From positions 13,021,501 through 13,085,500 of the forward strand of contig NC_064447.1 in assembly GCF_023343835.1 (NCBI RefSeq): a stretch of 64,000 bases of DNA, read 5' to 3'. Positions 10,689 through 21,310 of this stretch are shown piece by piece (position 1 is the stretch's first letter; each line of letters opens with the position of its first letter). The translations under genes and the position numbers were made by a program. This DNA comes from Lagopus muta (lineage: Eukaryota > Chordata > Aves > Galliformes > Phasianidae). Under the pieces are notes generated by a model that was given only the letters and a program-made list of their open reading frames with translations, ran no database searches and had not been told where the DNA came from.

Positions 10689-13600
10689 CTATTCGCGCAG
10701 GACGGCACAGGTCGCCTGGGGCCGAGGCCTTAATGTGAAAGTCGTTTCAGGGACGGTCAGGTCCAGGTCAGCCTCTGAAACTCCCGGCTGAGGTTGGAAA
10801 GTGAATGTCTGCAGCAGCCCGACAAAGAAGACAAACAGCTCCATCTTGGCGAGGCTTTCTCCAATGCAGTTCCTTCGCCCTGCGGATGGAAGCAGCGTGC
10901 TTACTTGACGGCAGTATCAAGCTGGAGAAGTCCTGTCACAGTGGGTTTACCAAAATGTCTCACTCCAACTCTAAATGTTGCTTTGCCAGTGCCCTACCAC
11001 CCCCCCGACCACAGGGCTGTCCTTCTTCCTAGAAAGGTCCTTTCCCCAGCTGGATCTTTGGGAGCCAGCTGTTGAGCTCGTTATCCAAATGAGAGGCAGT
11101 AATTAGCCATGAGGACCCCTCAGTGTGGCCGAGGCCTTTGGGTACCTGTGGAGAAGGGCAGGAAAGCCTCCCTCTTGACAAAATTCCCTTCAGCATCAAG
11201 GAAGTGGTTGGGGTTGAACTGGTGTGGTGTCTCCCACTGCGTCTTATCCAGCAGCACGGAGGTGAGCGATGGGATGACAATTATGCCCTGGGAGAAGACA
11301 CAAGAAATAGCAAGGCCCAGGGGTGCCTGTGGTGCAGCACCAAGGGTCCTGGGTGAGGGGTGTGGGGAAGGGGCTGGGGATGAGGAGGAGCTCCTGTCTA
11401 TGGTGGGTTTACCAAAACGTCTCACTCCAACTCTAAATATTGCTGTGCCAGGAAGATTCTTGGCTGGGCAGAAAGGCAGGATTTATTGCTCTGTGTTGCT
11501 TTATTTTGTGACGTGGCTTTATTTTGTGATTTGGTTTTTATTGCTTCGAGTGGGGCAGGCGGAGACCCTGAGGATTTCATCCCCTCCACCAATAGGGAGA
11601 TTTTCCCAGCCGTGCCAAGCACTGAAGCCAAATGCCACGTGGCACGGTGAGGACCTGAGGCAGAGGGTCAGATCCTGAGCATTCCCAGGCAAATACTTCA
11701 CTGGGCAGATGGCATCAGAGGTAAACTAGGGTCACTCTTGGAGTGTGGAAGAGCTGAGCATGAGGGCCTGAATCGAGTTCCCCTGTACTGGTCTCTCTGG
11801 GCTCAGCACAGTCATTGGAAAGGAAGGAACTCTTCTGGGGTAATTCTGGACATTTGTCCCTCTAAAGAAGCTGCCTACAGTGCCACTGGCAACAAGAGGA
11901 GTGCCGTGTGCCCCTGGGTTGGGCCGTACCCACCTTGGGAAGGAAGTATCCCCTGAAGTGGGTGTCCACAGCAGTGCAGCGGGGAACGTGGGGCAGGAGG
12001 GTGATGAACCTCTGCACTTCGTGGATCACTGCGTTTGTGAATGGCATCTTCTTGCGGTCCTCGTACGTGGCCCAGCTGCCAGCTTTGACAGTTCTTCCAA
12101 TCTCCTCCTGCACCTTTTCTGGAAGGAACAAAGAACAGGGGTGTATCCCAGCGAGGAAACCAACTCCCCCTGCAGATTTGATTTTGGTAAAATATGTGTT
12201 TTTCCAGGGTCTGGAGGAAGAGGAGTCTTAAAACACCAGGAGCTCACTTTGGATCTCAGGGTATTTCATCATCAGCAGGATGGCCCACTGCAGCGTGGTG
12301 GCCGTGGTCTCTGTGCCCGCCATGACCAGGTCAAGTATGGATGCAATTAAGTTGTCATCATGGAAGAGGCTGTCTTTCTTGTTTTTCTCCTTGAAAAGGA
12401 CAAGTGTGAGAAAGCTCTTAGAATAGTGTTAGTATTCAGCAAGTTTGGGAAATGCTCTGTAACCCAGAAGGCTGTTGGGTATGATCGTGTGTTTGAGAAC
12501 AGTGTGGTAAATGGCCTGATGTCACTTCTCCTGGGCCATAGAGTCTGCACTGAACCTTCCTCCACAGTGATGGGAAGAAGACTTAATGCCTCACGTTGGC
12601 CCAGATCCAGTGGGAAAGAAGAAAAGATTCAGAGCGTAAATACTTTGTGTGGAATGAAATCAACTGATGTGTGAAATTGCAGTCTCTACTGAAGTAAGAT
12701 GCAGGGCTAGGCTCGCAGATGTACTGACCATTTATCATTCCAGTTCTTTAAGTGTATCATTCATCTTGGAGCAACAGTATCAGTGATTAATTGATTTGTT
12801 GTCATACAAAGAAAAGCACAGTCAGCTTGCATGTGAGTTCATGCATTTTCTACTACAAACAAGGGCTTCATGTCACATTATTAGCACTGCTGTTTGGGGG
12901 ATGGATTGAGAGAATGGCTTCCACATCTCAATTTTGATAGAAAAATCCCTGCAGTAAAGTACACCAACCATACAAGACTGGAATCTGATTTCAGTGCCAC
13001 TAGAACAATAGCATTAATTTCAGTAGGGTTACATGATAGAACTGAAATCCAGATCCACAGCTCTTTAAGCTAGAAAAGCCAAAGGAGACATCACAAACAG
13101 CCAGCAGAGCCCAAGCAGACCCATACCTCGTGCTGCTTGAATACCAATGCATCAGTGTAGCTCCTCACACTGTTCTCATTGATATCTTCCCTGCTCGCCT
13201 TCATGTATTGCCTTATAATAGCGCGCACATCTTCTATTTTCTTCAGCAAAATCTTGTGAGTTTTGAAAAGAAATCCAAGGAATGGGTAGAAATTGAAATA
13301 CTAATAAGAAATAAAATAAAAAAAAAGAAGCGTTAGGTGTGCAGGAGAATCAACATGCTGAAATGGCTTCTTCCTAAGGCACGACAGATGAGGTGAGTTT
13401 TGTCTGTAGTAATATCTGTGCATCCCAGGGAGTTCTGTAGGGCTCAGGCTCATTTTCACACGGATGGGCTTTGCAACCTTTTAGCCTTTATGCAGTACAA
13501 CTCAATTTTAAGCTTTTTTACTGTTCAGTGGGAACTGCCCCTCCACCAGTGACAGACTGGTCAGGAAAAAATGCTAACCATTGGGACAGGTTACTTACAT

Positions 13601-16600
13601 TCAAGTATGGAGATCCCAGAAGAACCATAACTTCATCTATGAGTCTTAGGAGAGTGAGAAATGTTGGGTCCTTATAGTCAAACCTGTCCCCAAAGAGCAT
13701 GAGGAAGGTGATGTTGATCGGAGCGATGCTGAAGGACCTCAGGCTGAAAGGTTCCCCTGCAATGGGAGGAGGAGAGCAGTGTCAGAGGGACGTGGATGCT
13801 GCAGAGCACCCCGGTGGGCTCCGGCTCACCTTTGAAGGATTTGATCTTCTCAATGAGGAAGTGAAGCTCCTCACAAACCTTCCCCTCCATCATCTGCTTC
13901 CCCATGCCGAGGTTGCGCATGCTGGAGACGGTGAACCTGCGCGTTGTTCTCCACAGGTCGCCGATGGAGAAGAACACACCTGGGGCAGGCACAGCACACC
14001 AAGCGAGTTATGGGGCCGGGCGAGGAGGGAGCTCCCCAAGCCTCTGCCGCCCAGTTCCCGTGGCTTTGGGGAACTGGGGTCCCCCATTTCTCTGTGCTCC
14101 AGCCCCGCACCCTCTCAGCTCAGCGTTCCTGGTCACACTGAGCCTGCTGGCCGCGGGGTGAAGGGAGGGCTGTCAGACCCACAGCGTGGGGCTGGGGGGG
14201 AGCCGGTCTGAGTTAGCCATGCAAACTCTCTGACCCTGTTTGGTTGCAAGGTGGGGCCTCAAGCAACAGCCTTGTCTCTTTGAAGCTTCCCTCTTTGTTC
14301 TATTCCAATCATAAAGATCTTTTATCTTTGTGGGATGGGATGATTCACCCTCCTCGATCCCAGTCAGTGCTCTACTGGTTTTTGAGATTCCCAATAACAC
14401 TAAAAACACCCCCACTTTAGGGTGGAGAGAAAAAGTGATTCTTCAGAAAATCTGTGACCCTTGCTACCTACAGCCTGTGTGAATTTATGGCTTTGGGTCA
14501 CCTCTGAGCAATTCCGATTTGGGTTGAGAAGATAACAGAGAAAGGACTGATAGGGCAATACTGGCAGCCTCCCACAGGGATATTTTATGTGTAAATTAGC
14601 TCTGAATGATGCTTTTCCCCCATCAATTCCTTTTCCCTGTGTAGTGACAAATTCGTCTCTTGATATTGTGGCTGGGTAATTTAATTTCTAATTGTAATCC
14701 CAACTCTGGCCTGTGACCAGCATACAGGGCTGCCTTTTGACTGCTCACACCAGAGCCTGGCTGGAGGAACAAGGCAGGATGTCCTCTGATGTCCTTGGGA
14801 AAACCGTGGGGATATCTGGGGAAAGAATTTCCAGCCTCAGCCCATTGCTGAACAGAATACACGTCCAAACTGAGAGCTTTGGTGGAGGGAGACAAGATGC
14901 TGGGGACTGACTGTATCCAATAATGGATGCCAGGCATCGGGATGAAAGGGCAAACCTGTGCTTTTAAAAACCCCACTCCTCGCCCTCCAACGAGAGGATA
15001 AGGGTTGACTGCAAGTGCACAACCAAAATATAATGACAGTGGAAATGCATTGCATGAAAGTGAGGGAATGCCATCGGTGTAGGGAGGGTCCAAGGAGCTT
15101 TTCAAAGCTGGGCTGCTGGGAGCAGCGCCACACTGGCACTGAGCGGCACCGTCCCTCCCACCCCCCCTCATTGCTCTAGTACCGTTTCCATTCTGAATTT
15201 GGTCAAATATTGGGATGGATGGTCTGTCTACAAACTCCTCTGTGTAGTTCACAAGCGCCTCCCGCACAACTTCGTACCCGGTCAGGACCACAACTTTCTG
15301 GAAGCCAAAATGGAGGGTGAAGACCGGGCCGTATTCTTCCGCAAGCTGAAAGAGAGGTAAGCTGTGATGGTCAGCAATGAGGGAAAGTCCCTCAGTCAGC
15401 ACTCCCCGGGGTTGAGCGTGGGATGCTCTGCATGGGTGAGTGGAGGGGTGCTCAGGTTTATTGCCCACCCCCTGTCAGTGCACTGCTAATCCGATCTCTT
15501 TGTTAAGGAGAAAGTGAAAAAACATAAGGGCAACATGTGGAGTTACATTGGACTTCAGATGGCAGTGCAGGTTGGCCAACCAGAGAAAGACCAGAATAGT
15601 GCAAATAGTGGCGCTGTTATACGGGACAGACCTTGCTCCTCTCCCATGCTCCTGCTGCTGCTAGATCAAGGGATTGGAGCAACAACAGCTGCAGAGAAGG
15701 GTCTGCAATGGCTGAAGGAGGGCAGTGAGCGGCCTCAGGTGATGCCCAGCTGCATGCACAGCCTCAGCCCACATGGTGCAGCCTCAGCCCATGCAGAGGA
15801 AAGAGTGCATCCCCATCTGCCCAGCAGCACCCCACCAGTGTGCCCAGCCAGCCATACTGCAATGCAGACACTGCTTCGGTGTTAATCTGTGGGGTGAGGA
15901 ACAGGGATAACCCCTCTGGATTAATCCCAAATTAAAATCAAATATAGGTGACTGTAAATACAACGGAGCAGGCAGTGAGAGCACGCAGAGGTCAGTCAGA
16001 AACTCAGTCTGAAGGCAAACCTGTGCCCAGCACACTGGATGAGCTGCCCCAGAGCTGCACTGCCCAAAAGGCAGAGCAGCAATGCAGCCTCAGCCCAGCA
16101 CTGCACACCCGACAGCTGCCTGCATTCAGCCAGCACTGGAGCGATGGAGCCCCACTGGAGGAGGGAGCGATCCGCAGTGCTGGCTGTGCCAGCTGTGCCT
16201 GGCACCAACACACGGCTCCAGCATGAGTGGGGTAAGCCATTCTGATTGCAAACCAATGGAAGAGCTTCCAGGCTTCTCCTTTCTGGTTCCTCAGCTCAGT
16301 CTTCCCATCCCACCCTTCTGCTGCTGTCTGGATTTTAATGCAAATCCCTTTCATTCCGAGGGAAATAGGCTTTGCAGTGGGACATCTGGATTTGGGGTCT
16401 CTGCATCACAACATTCCCCCACCGCTTCTCTAGAACGCAGGGAGGGAAGTAGTTTCCATTCACGCTAGTTCTTTCCTAATGCTGTCCGCATTGTCTGGGT
16501 GTCAGAGCTGTCAAATTAATATTTAAAGTCCCACAAGTGCTGCAGACTTGATGTACATCATCGCAATAACATGAAGAAATCTCATATTACCCAGAGGTGT

Positions 16601-16999
16601 TTTACTTAACGGTTGATTGCTCATAAATGACACTGCACCAACACAGACATTGGCTTGAAGAAGACCAGAAAGAAAATATTATAAAGCAGTTTCCACACCT
16701 TTACTATCCAGTTCAAATTCAAAAAGACAAAAAATCAGCACTGATATAGCCCAGGCAGCTTTAAAATGCACGAGGATCCAGGTTTGGGTTTTTTGTCCTA
16801 CCTTCATTAGTGACTTATCTTGCCTTCTGATGTCCACCAAGTGCAGGTTACCAATGATCGGAAGAGGAGTTGGACCAGGAGGCAATTTAAACGCTGCGTT
16901 TTTAGAGCCGGTTGAAAAATAGAGTGCAGCTAACAGCACTGCTGCACACAGCAGACCCATTAACACAGGATCGGAGATAAAAGAAATTAAGAAAGCCAT
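10689..16999 (-). CDS. Cytochrome P450 family 2, CYP2W-like (gene B), complete, nine exons
   Basis: Second CYP2W-like ER mono-oxygenase. Exons in transcription order: 16999-16802, 15345-15183, 13979-13830, 13756-13599, 13300-13127, 12389-12248, 12118-11934, 11287-11146, 10879-10689. They give 500 codons plus stop with intact splice signals. Landmarks: anchor (residues 1-30), LPPGPTPLP (39-47), WRTTR (130-134), helix I AGTET (305-309), ExxR E362-R365, haem loop FSTGRRNCIG with Cys442. An NIT sequon at 185-187 and the block [16 protein letters not shown] tie it to CYP2W1, and it shares with gene A an exon 4 of 158 bp. An in-frame ATG at 17041 would add 14 basic residues before the hydrophobic anchor; I prefer 16999. 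Intron 3 is only 73 bp. A 49-bp repeat flanks exon 8. It is probably the paralogue sometimes called CYP2W2 in birds, but the number is a guess. Confidence 0.92.
10941..10989. repeat. 49-bp direct repeat, copy 1 (intron 8 of gene B)
   Basis: Begins GTGGGTTTACCAAAATG and ends TTTGCCAG. It matches copy 2 at 11403-11451 in about 46 of 49 positions, in the same orientation, 462 bp away. The unit does not match a repeat family I know. Confidence 0.85.
11403..11451. repeat. 49-bp direct repeat, copy 2 (intron 7 of gene B)
   Basis: Partner of the copy at 10941-10989. The two bracket exon 8 (11146-11287), which encodes the segment just before the haem-binding loop. A shared TCCTGTC about ten bases upstream of each copy suggests that the similarity extends slightly further with a one-base gap. 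Confidence 0.85.
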
Positions 17000-19900
17000 T
17001 TTTTTTTTAAGTACTACTCTGGTTTTTGGTGTTAGAAGCAATCAAAGCGCAGCGGCAGCGCTCGGCTCCTGCCAGCTGGCTCTCTGTTTGTTCTCTGCGA
17101 TCGCTACAAGCACTCGATTCTTATTAAGGTTTGTAGAGTACCTAAATAAATACTGCATACTCCACCCTCTTTAAACACCTCAGAGAATGTGGTCTAAGCA
17201 GTTTGCAAAGCCTGTCCAGAAGTAAAGAGAGTTTCAAATTACAAACCCATGCATGTGTGTGCAAGAACATATACATGGGAAAAGGTGCTTGGCATTCCTC
17301 TATTGCCTCCTCCGCCCGAGACCTCCAGGTCCCTCACTGGCAGTGCTGTGACCCTCCAAACGCTGCTGACACGGGGGAATGGAAAGGTTCCTCTGAGCGC
17401 TATAGGAAACCCCCAGCTTTGGGTTTGGATGGGGCTTGGGATGTTGGGGCTGCTAAGGAGAGAAGCGGTTAGGGGAGGCTTTGACTTGGTCTGTGTCAAG
17501 TGGAGATCAAAGGTTGTTAATGATGGTAACGGCCCTGTATCCCGGGGTACTGCAGCCCGTCAAGCTCACAGAGTGGCTGCGGAGTGCCCAGAGGGGATGG
17601 GATTGCAGACTTCTGAGGTGTGCAGGACATGTAGGAGCTGGCCATGGAAAATTAGCACAGGTCAAGTGATCGTGAGTGGATTGTGTGTAAATTAAATGGG
17701 AAGGCAGAATTGGATCTGAAGTTGCTGGGGGGTTCCTCATTTGGAAAGAGCAGCTTCTAAGAGGCAGAGGGGATAAATTAATGAAGTTAATGAAGCTCGC
17801 TGAGCTGGAGAGCTGCAAAACCTGAGCATGATGGAGAATGGAACTATTGTGAGTCAAAAGTATGAAACACCTGGAGCATGCATTCCTCCTGAAGGTTCCC
17901 ATCCCCTGCAGAAGGGACTGAAGTCTGTCAGACTGAGCCGTGGCTGTCAGAGCGATGCTGGAAATAAACCGTCCATGGAATACATTTGCTCAGGGAAGAA
18001 AGGTCTGTCGTGATGCGATCAGGAAGCACAAAGCTCCTTTTATCCAAAGCTTTGATTGTGGAGGGGATGTTATTCGGCAGTGTGTCCTCAGCACTGTGAG
18101 AGCAAAGAGGGCTGTGAAGGCAGCAGGCCTGGTGCGCAGGGGGCACAGCGTGCTCCTGGAGCAGCTCTGGTGCACACGTGCTGCAGAGATGTGGCGGTGC
18201 AGCAGAAGCAGCGAATGTGTTGCAACATTTCTGGGATTTTTTTATTAGTTTCCAAGAAATGGGCTGGAGGCGACGGTTTTCTCTAGAGCGTGCCTTGTGT
18301 GACTCAGCCCTGCTGCAGCCAGCACAGAGCAGTAGGGGTGCGAAGCAGGAGAGCGGGGCCGGGGTGGCACAGGGTGCAGAGCGGGGGCACAGCGCTGTGC
18401 TCTGCGTGTGCTCCTGTGTGCTCTGACCGGAGAGCTACGTGCCACTGCCGTGCTCCTGGTATGTCATCCCTGCCCTGGGAGCCGCCAAAATAATAAAAAA
18501 AGCCTTTCAGAGAGAGATTTAAATTATGTCTGAAAGGCCGGGAGGGGGGGGAGCGCGTCGGGTTTTTTTAAACCTACCAACCTCTGAGTGCAATGCATTA
18601 AGATGACAAAGGTAAGTCAAGCTGTTGTGATGACAAGAAATTCCTGTCTCAATAACCCGTCTGGTACGTGTTCTGCTCCGGAGCCACGCTGCTACGTGCT
18701 GCCCTGCCCGGCACCCAGCACAGATCCCAGCACAGAGCCCTGCCACGCAGCGGCACCGCGTGGGCTCCAGGTGAGCATTCGTATTCCTTCCCTACCTGGC
18801 GTTTACCTTGAAGAGCACAGAGCTGTATCCTTTCTGCACTGTTAGAGTTTTTAACGGGCAGAAAAAATCTGTTTATTAGTTTAAATGTGTTACCATTCAC
18901 TTTAATTTTCTATTTTCTCGCTGCGATGAGGAAAGGTTGATGGCAGCAGATGACTCCAATCACCTCTGGGACACTGTGTGGGCCTGCCCTTCCCTCCTCT
19001 CTTCTCCATCTCCTCGTTAAGGCAAACAGACACATCTTTCATGCCAGTGTCTATGTGGAGGGTTTTTCTTCTCCATCACTGTTTTCACTTCCTCCTATCC
19101 CAAATTCTCTGCAAGTAAATCCTTTTAGAAATATGATAGCCAGAACTCAAAGACACCTCAACTGCTTGTCTGTATCCTTGGGACCAACGCAAGAAAACAC
19201 CTGGCATGGCATCTTCAAGCATCTTGTAGGTCTGGGAGGACTCCAATTCACCAGATAATCAGCTCTGAAAATTCTTCCCTTATAAATGGCATCAACTAGG
19301 AAAAGAGACACTTTTGAAGGGACGATTATCGAAGCAGTGAAGAATCCTTTATGGTTGCGACTTTCTAGAAACAGCCTGGTTTCCTTGGAGCTGTTTGTGG
19401 CTCTGAGCATTGCTCACACTTTGTATTGTTAAACATGTTCTGGCCGCGTGTTGCCCAGGGATCCCTGCGCTCCTGTGGGCGTACAAAAGGAGGTGCAGCC
19501 CAGCTTTATCAGTTTGACCCTAAATCTACTTTATCCTGCAATGCCGCATAGATAAACAGCAACAGAGCAAAATATTTATTTGTTAAGTAGGAGCTAAGGT
19601 CAAACTTGCAGTAGTTAGACTGCAAACAAAGCAGCAGAAAATGAATGTAAGCAAGCGTAGCAGCAAAGGCATTCTTGTTACACAGCTTGTTCAGCAGATT
19701 CCTTGAGCTGGATGGGAAGCTGGAGCTGGCCTCAAGGCACAGCACAAGTGAAAGTGCAGCCCCGGTACAAGCACAGGGAACGTTCGAGTGCAATACTGGG
19801 ACAAAGCACAGCTATCAGAGTGCTGCCCTTAGTTGTGAACTAAAGCTGCAAAGAGTCAGAGCCTTGGCTGAACAAAGAGTGACTGCTTTGTCATCTCTTT

Positions 19901-21310
19901 GTAATCTGTTGCTCCTTTCTTTCCTTCCACTTGTAGCACAGATCAGGTTTGGATGATGGCAACATTTTGTGCTAGACTTGCCCCAGCCACCCCCTCAATC
20001 TCTGTAACTGTCAGTTTCTCCCTTTTTTCTTTCCATCCTGACTTGTATTTCATGCATCCAAAGCAACACAAAGCATCTTCAGTGACTCACCACTCTCTAG
20101 CCCTCATCTGGTTTCCTGCCTGTGTTAACAGACGAAGCCTCCTCTCTTCCCCACACCATCATTCAGGTTTCCCACCTTCCCCCTGCAGCACAGCTCCTTG
20201 TTCCTACACATAATGGCTGCTCCAGAAGATAATCATTAACTGTTCTAACCAAGCAGCTGCCCTAGGAAGGCTTCCCTCTTTGCTGACACCAGCTCTGTGC
20301 ACAGACCCCATGCACCAAGCTCATGGCACAGTAACAGGCTGGGTAGTAAGCTCTTGCCCACCTCTCTTTCCAGTTTTACAGTTTTTAGTTGCTATGGGAA
20401 AAATCCTATGGATTGTGTCAGCACTGCAGGGTCTTTGCTGGCAGTGTGAGCATTTTCAGCTCTGTGTTTGTAACACCAGTTCCCATGCAGGTGACCACAG
20501 CACTGCCTCAGGCTTGTGTGCAGCATCACGTGTGCTGGTTCAGAAATCACTCACTTTCTGTGGCTGCTTAGTTTCTGCCAGTGTAGGGTCAGAGCTGCTC
20601 TAGAGTGTGGCTGGACATGAGTCAAAGCCAGGAGGGGCAAGGGAATGGGAGAAATGCCTTCCTTACTGTGAAAGCTGTGAGGCTGGCCCCCTAGTAAATA
20701 GGCTCTTCAGTATGAAACATCCAGTGCAATCGGAATGAGCTCACTTTCCAAAGCACTTAGCAATTTCCTGATAAGTGACCCATGCCTGGCTCTTGGCATC
20801 AGCCCGTGTCACACCCAAGTGTCTGCGACGCTGTGATAAAGATAAGGCTGTGCTGCACAATGGCAGCTCAGTCCAAGGCTCAGCTCAACAGTCATCTCAG
20901 GGAGACTTCTAAGGGTCTGTTGTCTCCAGCTGGGCCATCGATAACCAGCTGTGCTATACAGCTGGGATTCAGGCTGAGAAACTCCCCATAGAGGCTCTCA
21001 GTGGAGAGCCCCAGGTGGGTTGTTTGTAGAGGAGGCTCAAAACTAAGTCATTCTTTGAAATAGCTGTGAAAACTGCATCTCTGGTATTCAGAGGTGGGTC
21101 ATGCTGAATGTGGGAGCAGTGCTCAGAGGTGTCTGAAGGGTTTGCATCGTACAGAGGGTACAAGAGCTCTTGGAAAGGATCATACGAACAAAAGACAAAC
21201 AGCAGAACCCAGTGCCCTTTCCCTAAAGCTCAGGCAGACAGCTTTTCCCCCTGTAGCTAGACTTGCGTTCAAGCTTGAAGTGCCCACTACACCACCTCCA
21301 TGTTGTCTGA
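17000..21310. other. Intergenic between gene B (5' side) and gene C (3' side)
   Basis: This 4.3-kb stretch should hold the promoter of gene B and the 3' UTR of gene C. I see no coding exon on either strand. An exact AP-1/NF-E2-like word TGACTCAGC lies near 18300. The nearest canonical minus-strand AATAAA downstream of gene C that I found is at 19575-19580, about 1.7 kb past its stop, so a non-canonical or overlooked closer signal is likely. Confidence 0.5.
17143..17152 (-). promoter_or_regulatory. Weak TATA-like element upstream of gene B
   Basis: On the minus strand the AT-rich word TATTTATTTA sits about 145-150 bp before the start codon at 16999, at a distance that would give a 5' UTR near 115 nt. 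No stronger TATA box is nearer, so the assignment is tentative. Confidence 0.3.

Noticed and set aside
10794-12350. Plus-strand open frames inside gene B
   Set aside because: They are antisense shadows of the conserved P450 exons on the minus strand, such as exons 7, 8 and 9.
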